Shown here: piece after piece, positions 16,010 through 24,843 of the stretch
How the letters are laid out: each line of letters begins with the position of its first letter
Numbering within the stretch: position 1 is the stretch's first letter
Assembly (NCBI GenBank): GCA_964590005.1
Contig: CAZPVJ010000040.1
Location: forward strand, 1-64,000
DNA from: CALJFL01 sp964590005
Lineage (GTDB): Bacteria; Pseudomonadota; Gammaproteobacteria; Pseudomonadales; Halieaceae
Length of the DNA: 64,000 nt
Direction of reading: 5' to 3'
Program-made: the position numbers and the translations under genes
The notes under the pieces: model-generated
The model's input: only the letters and a program-made list of their open reading frames with translations
Told to the model about the DNA's origin: nothing
Databases searched by the model: none

Positions 16010-18039
16010 ACCGCCACTCCATGGCCCGCCAATAGCAACAGCAAAGCGTCTTCATCAATCACCTCGACACCGTGTTCCTGGGCCTTGGCGAGCTTGGATC
16101 CGGCACCGGGGCCAGCCACCAGGCAGCTTGTCTTCGCCGAAACGCTGCCAGCCACCTTGGCGCCCAATGCCTGAAGATGCTTCTTGGCCTCATCACGGCT
16201 CATACTTTCGAGCTTGCCAGTTACCACCCAGGTCTGCCCCGCCAGTGGCTGCTCTGAATCCTCTGTAGGGTCCAGGTCTGGCCAGTGCACCCCCGCTTCT
16301 CGCAAGGCCGAAACAATCGCCAAACTGCCATCGGAATCGAGAAACTGGCGCAGATGATCGGCTACGACAGGACCGACATCATCCACACTCAACAGGGCTT
16401 CCTCGCTCGCCTCGGACAGTTTTTCCCAACTACCAAAATGCCGGGCGAGATTCAGCGCGGTGGCTTCGCCGACCTCGCGAATGCCCAGCGCAAAGATAAA
16501 CCGTGGTAGCGTGGTCGCTCGACTTCGATCCAACGCGTCAAGGAGGTTATCGGCTGACTTCTCCCCCATTCGCTCCAGGTCCAGGAGCTGCTCACGAGCA
16601 AGCGCATAGAGGCCAGCAACATTTTCTACCAGCCCCTCATCTACCAACTGATCCACCAGCTTGTCCCCCAGGCCCTCAACATCCATAGCGCGGCGAGAGG
16701 CGAAATGCCGAATGGCGGCTTTTTGCTGTGCTGCGCAAACGAGACCCCCCATGCAGCGAATAACTGCTTCGTCCGCTTCCCGCTCCACCGGCGAGCCACA
16801 CACCGGACAGGCGCTGGGAAAACCTATATCCGCGGCGTTATCCGGTCGCCTGTCAGCGACAACGGAAACTACCTGGGGTATGACATCTCCCGCCCTGCGC
16901 ACGATGACGGTATCACCGAGTTTGACGCCCAGGCGATCGATCTCATCTTTATTGTGCAGCGTCGCATTGCTGACCGTCACGCCGCCAACGAACACCGGCT
17001 CGAGCCGCGCCACTGGCGTAATCGCACCGGTACGCCCCACCTGGAACTCTACATCAAGCAGACGCGTCATCTCCTCTTGTGCGGGGAACTTCCGGGCGAT
17101 AGCCCAGCGTGGTGCACGCGATACAAAGCCAAGTTTTTGCTGGAGGGCAAGGTCGTTGACCTTGTAAACAATGCCGTCGATGTCATAAGGCAAGGCCTCA
17201 CGCTTCTCGGCGAGCTGCGCGTAATATTCGTTACAGGCCTCCAGGCCTCGAACTACCCGGGACTCTGGGTTTATTCGAAGACCCCAGCCGTGCAGCAGTT
17301 TCAGCACCCCGGCATGATCGCCTGGCAGGTTTCCCCCCTCAACCATGCCAACGCCATAGCAACACATTTCGAGAGGCCGCTGCGCGGTCAAGCGGGCATC
17401 CAGCTGACGCAAACTCCCGGCGGCTGCATTCCGCGGGTTTACAAAGGTCTTCTCACCCGCGGTCCTCGCGCGCGCATTTAACGCTTCAAAACCACGCTTT
17501 GGCATGTATATCTCACCACGCACCTCCAGCAAGTCAGGGAAACCGGAGCCACGTAATTTGAGCGGAATTGACTTAATGGTTCGCACATTGTGGGTAATAT
17601 CTTCGCCGGTTGTACCATCACCGCGCGTGGCACCTCGCTCCAACTGCCCGTCGCGATACAACAGGCTTACCGCGATCCCATCCAACTTAGGCTCGCACGC
17701 GAATTCCAACTCACCAGTTCCCTGCCCCAGGCGGTCGGTAATGCGGCGATTGAAGTCCACCATGTCCTGCTCACTGAAGGCGTTCTCCAGCGACAACATC
17801 GGTACCTCGTGGCGCACCTGGGTAAACTGGGCAAGGGGTGAGGCTCCCACCCTCTGGGTTGGAGAGTCCGGGCTAACCAGCTCGGGGTGCTCGGATTCAA
17901 GCGCCTGCAACTCCCGCAGACAGCGATCGTACTCGGCGTCAGGAACACTGGGGTCATCAAGCACGTAGTAGCGGTAGTTCCAATCCTCCAGCCGCTCGCG
18001 CAGTAATGCCGCCGCCGACTCAATCTCCGGAGTGAGCAT
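16006..18039 (-). CDS. ligA: NAD-dependent DNA ligase LigA
   Basis: This 677-residue ligase has normal length and complete domains. The Ia domain is followed by the adenylation domain with the nucleophilic lysine in CEPKLDG (Lys118). Then come the OB fold, the Cys4 zinc finger (from CPVCGSPV to the second CxxxxxxxC pair), HhH repeats and a C-terminal BRCT domain. It seals nicks in replication and repair using NAD+. It lies 15 bp after zipA, the conserved gammaproteobacterial order. Confidence 0.98.
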   Translation of the reverse strand: MLTPEIESAAALLRERLEDWNYRYYVLDDPSVPDAEYDRCLRELQALESEHPELVSPDSPTQRVGASPLAQFTQVRHEVPMLSLENAFSEQDMVDFNRRITDRLGQGTGELEFACEPKLDGIAVSLLYRDGQLERGATRGDGTTGEDITHNVRTIKSIPLKLRGSGFPDLLEVRGEIYMPKRGFEALNARARTAGEKTFVNPRNAAAGSLRQLDARLTAQRPLEMCCYGVGMVEGGNLPGDHAGVLKLLHGWGLRINPESRVVRGLEACNEYYAQLAEKREALPYDIDGIVYKVNDLALQQKLGFVSRAPRWAIARKFPAQEEMTRLLDVEFQVGRTGAITPVARLEPVFVGGVTVSNATLHNKDEIDRLGVKLGDTVIVRRAGDVIPQVVSVVADRRPDNAADIGFPSACPVCGSPVEREADEAVIRCMGGLVCAAQQKAAIRHFASRRAMDVEGLGDKLVDQLVDEGLVENVAGLYALAREQLLDLERMGEKSADNLLDALDRSRATTLPRFIFALGIREVGEATALNLARHFGSWEKLSEASEEALLSVDDVGPVVADHLRQFLDSDGSLAIVSALREAGVHWPDLDPTEDSEQPLAGQTWVVTGKLESMSRDEAKKHLQALGAKVAGSVSAKTSCLVAGPGAGSKLAKAQEHGVEVIDEDALLLLLAGHGVAV

Positions 18040-18054
18040 TTGGGCTGGGGATTC

Positions 18055-18951
18055 TCAGGGCGCCCTGGCCAGCATCCGCCGCTCCAGATCGCGGATCTGC
18101 TGGCGTGTATGCTCCAGGGTTTGCTTGGTTAACACGCTGCGGGTTTCGTCAAGAACATCACCGCCCAGGTTTCGCGCAACAGCCTGAGCAGTTTCGAGCA
18201 TGTAGTCAAAGGCCTTCATCATGTCCTCGGGACCGGGCAAGGTCACGAAGAACACCAGGCCATGGGTGGTGAATTCAGACATATTGTCGATGTCGAAGAC
18301 ACCGGGCTGCATCATATTGGCGACGCTGAACTGAATCGCACCGCGCCCTGCTTCAAATTCGTGACGATGGAAGAAATTCATGTCACCAAAGCGCAAGTCG
18401 CAGGCCAGCAGGATGTGCAGGATGTCCTCGCCATTAAAGCCCCCGGGCTGGCGTGACACCACGTTAAGCATGAACACCTCGGGGTCAACATCCCGTGGCA
18501 GCCGGCCGGGCTCCGGTTCAGCTGGCTTTTCCCGCACCCGCGCATCCTCCGCGGGAAGTTCATCCAGCCAATCCAGATTTTCAGCGTCCTGTTCCGTGGA
18601 GGACATGCCGGTAACCAGCTCTACCTCCTCCTCTGCGGTGGCGACCACGTCGTCCTCGGCAGGGGCTGGTGTCTCAGCCGGTGGCGCCTCCGTCTGGGCC
18701 GCCTGGTCACGAGACCTGGCCGTGGCGGCCACGAGATCCCTGCGCTCAACTACGCGGGCACCGCCGTTGGGTAACTCCTTCAGCCAGGCGAGTTCATCCT
18801 CTCGAGAGTTTGCTTCTTCGTAAGGTTTGGCCAGATTCACCTTGACCGTAGCGCGCCGCTCGCTGCGTACCCGTCGCCAGGCGTCCACGAGTACTGCGAA
18901 GATAAGCAGCACTCCGACAATTACCATCCAATCGCGTATCGTCAAATCCAT
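18055..18951 (-). CDS. zipA: Cell division protein ZipA
   Basis: This 298-residue protein has a single N-terminal membrane helix (about 7-25) and a long acidic Pro/Ala/Glu-rich linker (about 45-155). The C-terminal FtsZ-binding domain (about 160-298) includes the MLNVVSRQPGGFNGEDIL and FFHRHE segments. It tethers FtsZ to the inner membrane. It sits between smc and ligA, as in Pseudomonas. Confidence 0.95.
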   Translation of the reverse strand: MDLTIRDWMVIVGVLLIFAVLVDAWRRVRSERRATVKVNLAKPYEEANSREDELAWLKELPNGGARVVERRDLVAATARSRDQAAQTEAPPAETPAPAEDDVVATAEEEVELVTGMSSTEQDAENLDWLDELPAEDARVREKPAEPEPGRLPRDVDPEVFMLNVVSRQPGGFNGEDILHILLACDLRFGDMNFFHRHEFEAGRGAIQFSVANMMQPGVFDIDNMSEFTTHGLVFFVTLPGPEDMMKAFDYMLETAQAVARNLGGDVLDETRSVLTKQTLEHTRQQIRDLERRMLARAP

Positions 18952-18980
18952 GCCAGCTGTACCGTGTCGCCCCTGTTGCC

Positions 18981-21900
18981 CTAACTTGCCGCCAGTTCTG
19001 CGGCCTCATCCACGTCTACCGTCACTAGCCTGGATACGCCCGGCTCGTGCATTGTTACGCCCATCAGCTGATCGGCCATCTCCATGGTAATCTTGTTATG
19101 AGTTATAAAGATGAACTGAACCTTCTCGGACATCTCTTTAACCATCCTCGCATAGCGCCCCACATTGGCATCATCCAGCGGGGCATCAACCTCATCGAGC
19201 ATGCAGAACGGTGCAGGGTTGAGCTGGAATATCGCAAACACGAGAGCGAGTGCGGTCAACGCTTTCTCACCACCCGACAGCAAATGAATCGTGCTGTTCT
19301 GGTTGCCCGGTGGCCGCGCCATTATCGCAATACCGGTGTCCAGCAGGTCGTCGCCGGTCATCTCCAGGTAAGCGCTGCCTCCGCCAAATACCCTCGGGAA
19401 CAGCTCCTTGAGTCCCTCGTTAACCTGGTCAAAGGTCTCCCGGAATCGATTGCGGGTCTCCTTATCAATTTTGCGTATTGCAGACTCAAGTGTCTGCAGC
19501 GCCGTCTCCAGGTCCTCGTTCTGCTCATCCAGGTAGCGCTTGCGCTCAGATTGCAGGGTGTACTCGTCGATGGCCGCCAGATTAATCGGACCAAGGCGTG
19601 CAATGCGGTTGGCAACCTTCTCCAGGTTGCGCTGCCACTCCGGCTCATTGGCATCCTCTGGCAGCGATTCCAACACCTCCGAGGCAACATGACCGCCCTC
19701 GGTAAGCAGCTTCTGCACGTTTTCGCGCTGTACCTGCAGGCCCTGATGGCTCAATCGCTGTTGCTCAAGGTCACTTCTTACGCCCGCCGCCCGCTGCTCC
19801 AGGACTGCCCGCTGTTGCTCTGCCTCGCGCAGCATATGCTCGACCTCGGCAACCTGCTGCCGAGCTTCGGCGAGTTCAGCCTCTGAGGCCAGGCGCATGG
19901 CCAACTGCTTTTCCAGCTCTTCCTGGAGGCCGGCGATTGGGTTGTCGTTTTCGTTAAGCGTCTTTTCCAGGTTCTCCCGCCTCTCCAAAAGCTGGGCCAC
20001 CTGGCCTTGTATCCGGGAGATGGTATCGGACATCGCATTTGCCTGGGTTTCCAGGGACTGCTTACGCATGGCCGCCTGATGGGCTGCGTCCTTGTCGTGG
20101 CGGGCCTGCTGTCGCACGGTATCGAGGGTATTTCGTGTTTCGTCTCGAGTGGACAGTAAGGCCTCGCGCTGCTTCGAGTCTGCCTCCATGGTCTCAATCG
20201 CGCTGGCCAATAGGTTGCGGGACTCGGCCATCGACTCCTGTTCGTGAGCGAACTGCTTTCTCGCGTCTGCAGTCTCTGTCTGGATGCGTTCCCGCCGTAC
20301 CTGCAACTGCTCCAACTTGGCCTGGTGCGCAGACAAACGCGAGCTCAACTCAGCGTGTTCGCGCGTCGTCTGTTGCAGTTGCTTCTGACTGTCCTGTCGT
20401 TGACCTTCCAGGCCCCTCAACTTCTCCTGGGACTGCTGCAGTTCCCTGTCGAGGTCTGCGACCCGCTGTTGCTGCTGTTCGATGCTGGCAACCAGTGCAT
20501 CCAACTCCTGCTGGCGCTCGATCGTTCCGCCCTGCGTACCGCCCTGGCGCGTAACGCGCAACCAGTTCGCTCCCAGCCAGATGCCGTCTCGCGTCACAAT
20601 CGACTCACTGGCTGCGAGGTTACCGCGCTGAGACATGGCGATGGCCAAATTGTCTGCGGCCCTCACGCCGGCAAGCAGACTGATGGCACCGCCGGCGTTA
20701 CTTACCCGCGAAGCCAGGTACTCCGGGCCCGCTGCCCCCGCAGTTGCGCCTACCTCAACGAGATCAAGACCACCCTGCTCAAGGCTGTCAAGCATTCCCC
20801 CCAGGGCGCCGATGTCGTCGACACAGACGGCCTGCAGGTAATCGCCCAACACCGTCTCAACCGCCAACTGCCAGCCATCGTCTACCTGCATACTCTCGAC
20901 CAGGCGCGGACGCTCTGACAACTGCCGGTCCGCCAGCCACTCGCCGACCGCCTCGTCAGAGTTTTCCCGGGCAGCCTGCTGTAATGCCTCGAGAGATGCC
21001 TGGCGCCCTTTCATCTGCTGTAATTCCGAGCGGGCATCGTTAAGCTCACGACCACATTCGTCACTGCGCTCGCGGGCTTGATTCAACTCTAGCAACAAGC
21101 GTTCACCCGCCTGCTCCGTATTGGCCATGGTTGCCTCAAGCGCCGACAACTGCTCGCCCAACTCAGAGGCTTCGGCGTCGTCGGGGCCGGGAGCCAGCCC
21201 TTGTTGTTCTTCATCGAGCTGCGCTATTCGATTCTGCAGTCGCTGCATCGCTTGTTCCAGATGCTGCAACCGTGACTGCTGCACTTCAGCCTGTTGTCGA
21301 GGCGCTGCCGCGCGGCTATTGAACTCATCCCACTGCTGCTGCCATTGGTGCATCGCCTGCTCGGCGGCAACCAGGGCCTCAGCCGATCTTTTCTCTGTTG
21401 CCTGCAGGTCGTCGACCTGCGGCGTCAGACCCCGCAATTCATCCTGCCAGGCGTGGAGCTTCTGTCGGTCTTCCGTCAGGTGACTCTCTGACTCGGCGAG
21501 GTTGTCGCGCGTGCTCTGCAAGTCGTCACTAAGCTGCTTGCCCCGTTCCTGCTGATGCTGGATGGTTTGCTCAATCCTGGCCACCTCGGCACCCAGTGCG
21601 TAATAGTTGCCCTGCACTTCGCTGAATACATCGCTGCGCTCAGTGTGCTCGACGCGGTGCTTCTCGATCGCGGTATCGACCTGTTGATGCTCTGCCTGAA
21701 CCGCCTCAAACTTGACTTCCAGCTCGGCGATGGCCTTGGCACACTCGCCAACCCCATGATCAAAGTCGCGCCACTGAAGTGTTTGCAGCTGGGCTTTAAG
21801 TTCCCGCTCCTCTTCTTTGAATTCGGCGTACTTCTCCGCGGCCTGGGCCTGACGCTCGAGGTGCTGCAGCTGTCGCTCAAGTTCGTCGCGCAGGTCGGTC

Positions 21901-22481
21901 AAGCGTTCCAGGTTTTCCAGAGTCCGGCGCATCCGGCTCTCTGTTTCCTTACGGCGCTCCTTGTACTTGGAGATGCCAGCGGCCTCCTCGATGAAGATGC
22001 GCAGCTCTTCCGGCTTGGACTCGATCAGGCGAGAGATCATGCCCTGCTCGATAATTGCGTAGCTTCGTGGTCCAAGACCGGTGCCCAGGAAAATATCTGT
22101 GATGTCACGGCGTCGACAGCGCGTGCCATTAAGAAAGTACTCTGACTGCGCCTCACGGGTCACCAGGCGGCGAATAGAGATCTCGGAGTAGCTGGCGTAT
22201 TCTCCGCCGATGCTGCCATCCTGATTATCAAAAACCAGCTCTATGGACGCCTGACCCACGGGTTGACGATTGACCGAACCATTAAAGATGACATCCGTCA
22301 TCGACTCGCCGCGCAGATTCTTGGCGGAACTCTCGCCCATCACCCAGCGAACGGCGTCGATTACGTTGGATTTTCCGCAGCCGTTAGGACCTACAACCGC
22401 GCACATATTGCTAGGGAAGCTGACGTTGGTGGGGTCGACAAACGACTTAAACCCGGCCAGCTTGATAGACTTTAATCGCAT
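18981..22481 (-). CDS. smc: Chromosome partition protein SMC
   Basis: This 1166-residue protein has Walker A GPNGCGKS (31-38). Two long coiled coils flank a hinge near residues 510-650. The C-terminal head has signature LLSGGEKALTALAL and Walker B CMLDEVDAPLDD. It organises and segregates chromosomes as an ATP-driven DNA-entrapping dimer. It is the first gene of the smc-zipA-ligA group. Its presence rather than MukB separates this organism from Enterobacterales and Vibrionales. Confidence 0.98.
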   Translation of the reverse strand: MRLKSIKLAGFKSFVDPTNVSFPSNMCAVVGPNGCGKSNVIDAVRWVMGESSAKNLRGESMTDVIFNGSVNRQPVGQASIELVFDNQDGSIGGEYASYSEISIRRLVTREAQSEYFLNGTRCRRRDITDIFLGTGLGPRSYAIIEQGMISRLIESKPEELRIFIEEAAGISKYKERRKETESRMRRTLENLERLTDLRDELERQLQHLERQAQAAEKYAEFKEEERELKAQLQTLQWRDFDHGVGECAKAIAELEVKFEAVQAEHQQVDTAIEKHRVEHTERSDVFSEVQGNYYALGAEVARIEQTIQHQQERGKQLSDDLQSTRDNLAESESHLTEDRQKLHAWQDELRGLTPQVDDLQATEKRSAEALVAAEQAMHQWQQQWDEFNSRAAAPRQQAEVQQSRLQHLEQAMQRLQNRIAQLDEEQQGLAPGPDDAEASELGEQLSALEATMANTEQAGERLLLELNQARERSDECGRELNDARSELQQMKGRQASLEALQQAARENSDEAVGEWLADRQLSERPRLVESMQVDDGWQLAVETVLGDYLQAVCVDDIGALGGMLDSLEQGGLDLVEVGATAGAAGPEYLASRVSNAGGAISLLAGVRAADNLAIAMSQRGNLAASESIVTRDGIWLGANWLRVTRQGGTQGGTIERQQELDALVASIEQQQQRVADLDRELQQSQEKLRGLEGQRQDSQKQLQQTTREHAELSSRLSAHQAKLEQLQVRRERIQTETADARKQFAHEQESMAESRNLLASAIETMEADSKQREALLSTRDETRNTLDTVRQQARHDKDAAHQAAMRKQSLETQANAMSDTISRIQGQVAQLLERRENLEKTLNENDNPIAGLQEELEKQLAMRLASEAELAEARQQVAEVEHMLREAEQQRAVLEQRAAGVRSDLEQQRLSHQGLQVQRENVQKLLTEGGHVASEVLESLPEDANEPEWQRNLEKVANRIARLGPINLAAIDEYTLQSERKRYLDEQNEDLETALQTLESAIRKIDKETRNRFRETFDQVNEGLKELFPRVFGGGSAYLEMTGDDLLDTGIAIMARPPGNQNSTIHLLSGGEKALTALALVFAIFQLNPAPFCMLDEVDAPLDDANVGRYARMVKEMSEKVQFIFITHNKITMEMADQLMGVTMHEPGVSRLVTVDVDEAAELAAS

Positions 22482-22625
22482 ATCACTTTATGTTTCAGTT
22501 GTATGTGTTTGTTTTTAAAATATTTATCCCGACTTTCGATGTAAATCGCCCACTGCCGGAACACAAGATATAGTGTATAGAGTTTAATCTGATAACACTA
22601 TGCCTGAAGCGAATAAAGACAAAAT
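22482..22625. promoter_or_regulatory. AT-rich leader of smc
   Basis: This 144-bp gap between ccmI and smc is markedly more AT-rich than its surroundings and must hold the smc promoter. Possible minus-strand elements are a TTATCA / TATATC pair 17 bp apart near 22578-22600. A 7-bp inverted repeat (ATAGTGT 22570-22576, ACACTAT 22595-22601) is also present. None is strong enough to call a defined promoter. Confidence 0.35.
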
Positions 22626-23816
22626 TTAAATATTTCGGGGTTCCAGGACCACGTCAACGGGCTCGGTAGCACTAGACGGTTGCAGGGGACCCGCGCTACC
22701 GAGGTAGGTTGCCCCGGCCTCGCCGGGGGTGCCGCCAGGCGACACCTGGACAACAATGAGAACAGAATCCGTCTCCGATAATTTTTGCCCCGCCATGGAA
22801 TTGGCATCATCCAGACGCAGGGTGATGGGCAACTGGCCGGCCTGCAGACGTTGCACCGCGATTGGCATGCGGCTGTCAGACTCGGCATTTCTGGCAAGGA
22901 CAAAAACAGTATCGGACGCGGCGAAGCTCGCCCCTTCCGGAAAACGCACTGATACAGAGACACCAGCGCTGGCGGCGACAGCAGGTGCCGCTTCACCGGC
23001 ACTGGGCGATTCGCCGAGTCGCTCGCGCGCCATAGCGATAACTCCGCCGATCATCTGGGCACTTTCAGAACCCGGCGACTCCATCGCCAGCAGTCGTTCC
23101 CAGTATTCAATGGCCGCACGGTACGAACCCTGCTCGAAGGACGCCATACCAAGCAGCCCAAGCGCCGTCCGCTGGTGCGGGTCCACGGCCAGGGCCTGCT
23201 CGGCCTGCATGCGCGCCTGGTCGCTCAGGCTACGCCCCGCTGCCAGAAAATCGGCCTGCGCTGCATACGCGAGGGCCTGGGCATCACCCGGTGCCTCTTT
23301 TGCCAGCTGCCGGTAGGTTTCGCGCGCCCGAATATAATCTTCCTGGCCCATATAAAAACGGCCCAGCAGCGCAATGTAGTGGAGGTTGGCCGGCCGCTGC
23401 GCTGACCTGCGTTCGATATCCTCTACCAGGGCTGACATGATTTCCGGCGAAGTTTGGTCGGTCATGCCCTGCAGCCGCTTGCTGATCTCTACATCGCTCG
23501 CAGCACCGAGGAAGTAATACAGCGTGCCCGCGGTGATGCCCACCACGGGTAACAACAGCCACGCTGGAAACCGTTGATCGGTATTTTGCGGCACAACTGC
23601 CGCCGTGTCCCGGGTGTCCTCCAGAAGCCGCAACTGTGCATCGCGCTCCAGTTCATCGTCACCCGACTCGCTTAACTCCTGCTGGCGCAGCTTGAACCAG
23701 GCAAGATTGGCGGCCTCCGGGTCTTCCAGTTCCGCGTGCTGTCCACGCCAGGGCCAGAGATAGAACAGGCTGCTCAGTACTACCAGCCCGGCACAAGCGA
23801 GTATAAACGCACTCAA
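22626..23816 (-). CDS. ccmI: Cytochrome c maturation protein CcmI (CycH)
   Basis: This 396-residue protein has two membrane helices (about 4-22 and 90-110) flanking a cytoplasmic loop. A periplasmic TPR region follows (about 140-260), then a beta-rich C-terminal domain (about 290-396), the CcmI layout. It presents apocytochromes to the haem ligase complex CcmFH. It overlaps ccmH by 4 bp and ends the ccm operon. Confidence 0.93.
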   Translation of the reverse strand: MSAFILACAGLVVLSSLFYLWPWRGQHAELEDPEAANLAWFKLRQQELSESGDDELERDAQLRLLEDTRDTAAVVPQNTDQRFPAWLLLPVVGITAGTLYYFLGAASDVEISKRLQGMTDQTSPEIMSALVEDIERRSAQRPANLHYIALLGRFYMGQEDYIRARETYRQLAKEAPGDAQALAYAAQADFLAAGRSLSDQARMQAEQALAVDPHQRTALGLLGMASFEQGSYRAAIEYWERLLAMESPGSESAQMIGGVIAMARERLGESPSAGEAAPAVAASAGVSVSVRFPEGASFAASDTVFVLARNAESDSRMPIAVQRLQAGQLPITLRLDDANSMAGQKLSETDSVLIVVQVSPGGTPGEAGATYLGSAGPLQPSSATEPVDVVLEPRNI

Positions 23817-24295
23817 CTATCCTGCTCCCCACGCGTCAAGATACGCTGTAAACGCGCCTCTTCATCCTGACTGAGTCCCGCGGCTTCACGGTCGTCCTTG
23901 CGGCGCCGCAAGCTTAAAAATACGATCACCAGGGCAGCAGCAAAGAGCAGCACCGGGGCCAGCCAGAGAATGGCCGTACTGCGATCAAAGGCCGGCCTGT
24001 AACGGACAAACTCGCCGTAACGCGACACCATGTAATCGAGAATCTGCTCGTCCGATGCCCCGGCTTCCAATTGCTCATACAGCAATCCGCGCAGATCCTT
24101 GGCGATAGGTGCATTGGAGTCCGCAATGTTCTGGTTCTGGCATTTGGGACACCGCAGCTCGGCACTCAAGACCTGATAACGTCGCTCCAGTTCGGGGGAG
24201 CTGAACTCATAGGTTTCGATCACTGCCAACGCGGCGGTGGCCATCAAAAAACTGGCGATCAAGGTCGCCAGATGCCTGCCAAGCCTGTTTTTCAC
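23813..24295 (-). CDS. ccmH: Cytochrome c maturation thiol protein CcmH
   Basis: This 160-residue protein has a signal/anchor at the N-terminus, the signature LRCPKCQNQ (Cys49 and Cys52) and a second membrane helix (about 106-128). It helps reduce apocytochrome CXXCH cysteines and works with CcmF in haem ligation. It is the short form without fused TPR, consistent with a separate CcmI. It overlaps both neighbours by 4 bp. Confidence 0.96.
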   Translation of the reverse strand: MKNRLGRHLATLIASFLMATAALAVIETYEFSSPELERRYQVLSAELRCPKCQNQNIADSNAPIAKDLRGLLYEQLEAGASDEQILDYMVSRYGEFVRYRPAFDRSTAILWLAPVLLFAAALVIVFLSLRRRKDDREAAGLSQDEEARLQRILTRGEQDS

Positions 24296-24843
24296 TGCTG
24301 TGCGGCCTCCACTAATTCGCGATAGATGGGCTCCAGGCGCGTCTGCCAGAGTCGCTCGTCAATCACTCCGACGTGCCGGTAACGAATCACACCCGACGCG
24401 TCGACGAAATAGGTTTCCGGTGCACCGTAGACACCAAGGTCAAGGCCCAATGTGCCGGCAGCGTCAACGATATTCGCGCGGTAGGGATCGCCCAGGTCAC
24501 GCAGCCACTGGATCGCCGCCGCATCATCGTCTTTATAGTTCACGCCGTAAATGGGCACGCCGTTGTCTGCAAGCTGCTGCAGGAAGGGGTGCTCAACTCT
24601 ACAAGACACACACCAGGTTGCCCAGATATTAAAGAGTGCAACCTCACCCACAACATTATCGCGGGTGATCATCTGCTCCTGCCCCAACCGCGGCAGGCTG
24701 AATTGTGGCAAAGGCTTGTCGATCAGCGCGGACGGCATCGCACGGGGGTCGAGTTCGAGCCCCCGAAACAGCAGCAGCGCCAGGATTGCGAACAGGACCA
24801 GGGGCAGGAAGAGTTTAAGCCGCGGCGCCACTGACCTCTCCAT
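24292..24843 (-). CDS. ccmG: Thiol:disulfide interchange protein CcmG (DsbE)
   Basis: I place the start at the ATG at 24843, giving 183 residues beginning MERSVAPRLK. An upstream in-frame start (24906) would add 21 residues lying wholly inside ccmF. The protein has an N-terminal anchor helix (about 10-27) and a thioredoxin-like domain with active site WCVSC (Cys78/Cys81), then GVNYKDDDAAA and GVYGAPETYFVDASG. It reduces CcmH or apocytochrome thiols in the periplasm. The Ser inside the CXXC differs from the common CVPC or CVTC forms. Confidence 0.94.
   Translation of the reverse strand: MERSVAPRLKLFLPLVLFAILALLLFRGLELDPRAMPSALIDKPLPQFSLPRLGQEQMITRDNVVGEVALFNIWATWCVSCRVEHPFLQQLADNGVPIYGVNYKDDDAAAIQWLRDLGDPYRANIVDAAGTLGLDLGVYGAPETYFVDASGVIRYRHVGVIDERLWQTRLEPIYRELVEAAQQ

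Noticed and set aside
16705..17481. Plus-strand open frame of 258 codons opposite ligA
   Set aside because: It is antisense to the ligase OB-fold and adenylation region, which is plainly the coding strand.
19047..19886. Plus-strand open frame of 279 codons opposite smc
   Set aside because: The Leu/Gln-rich translation mirrors the SMC coiled coil; no initiation signal.
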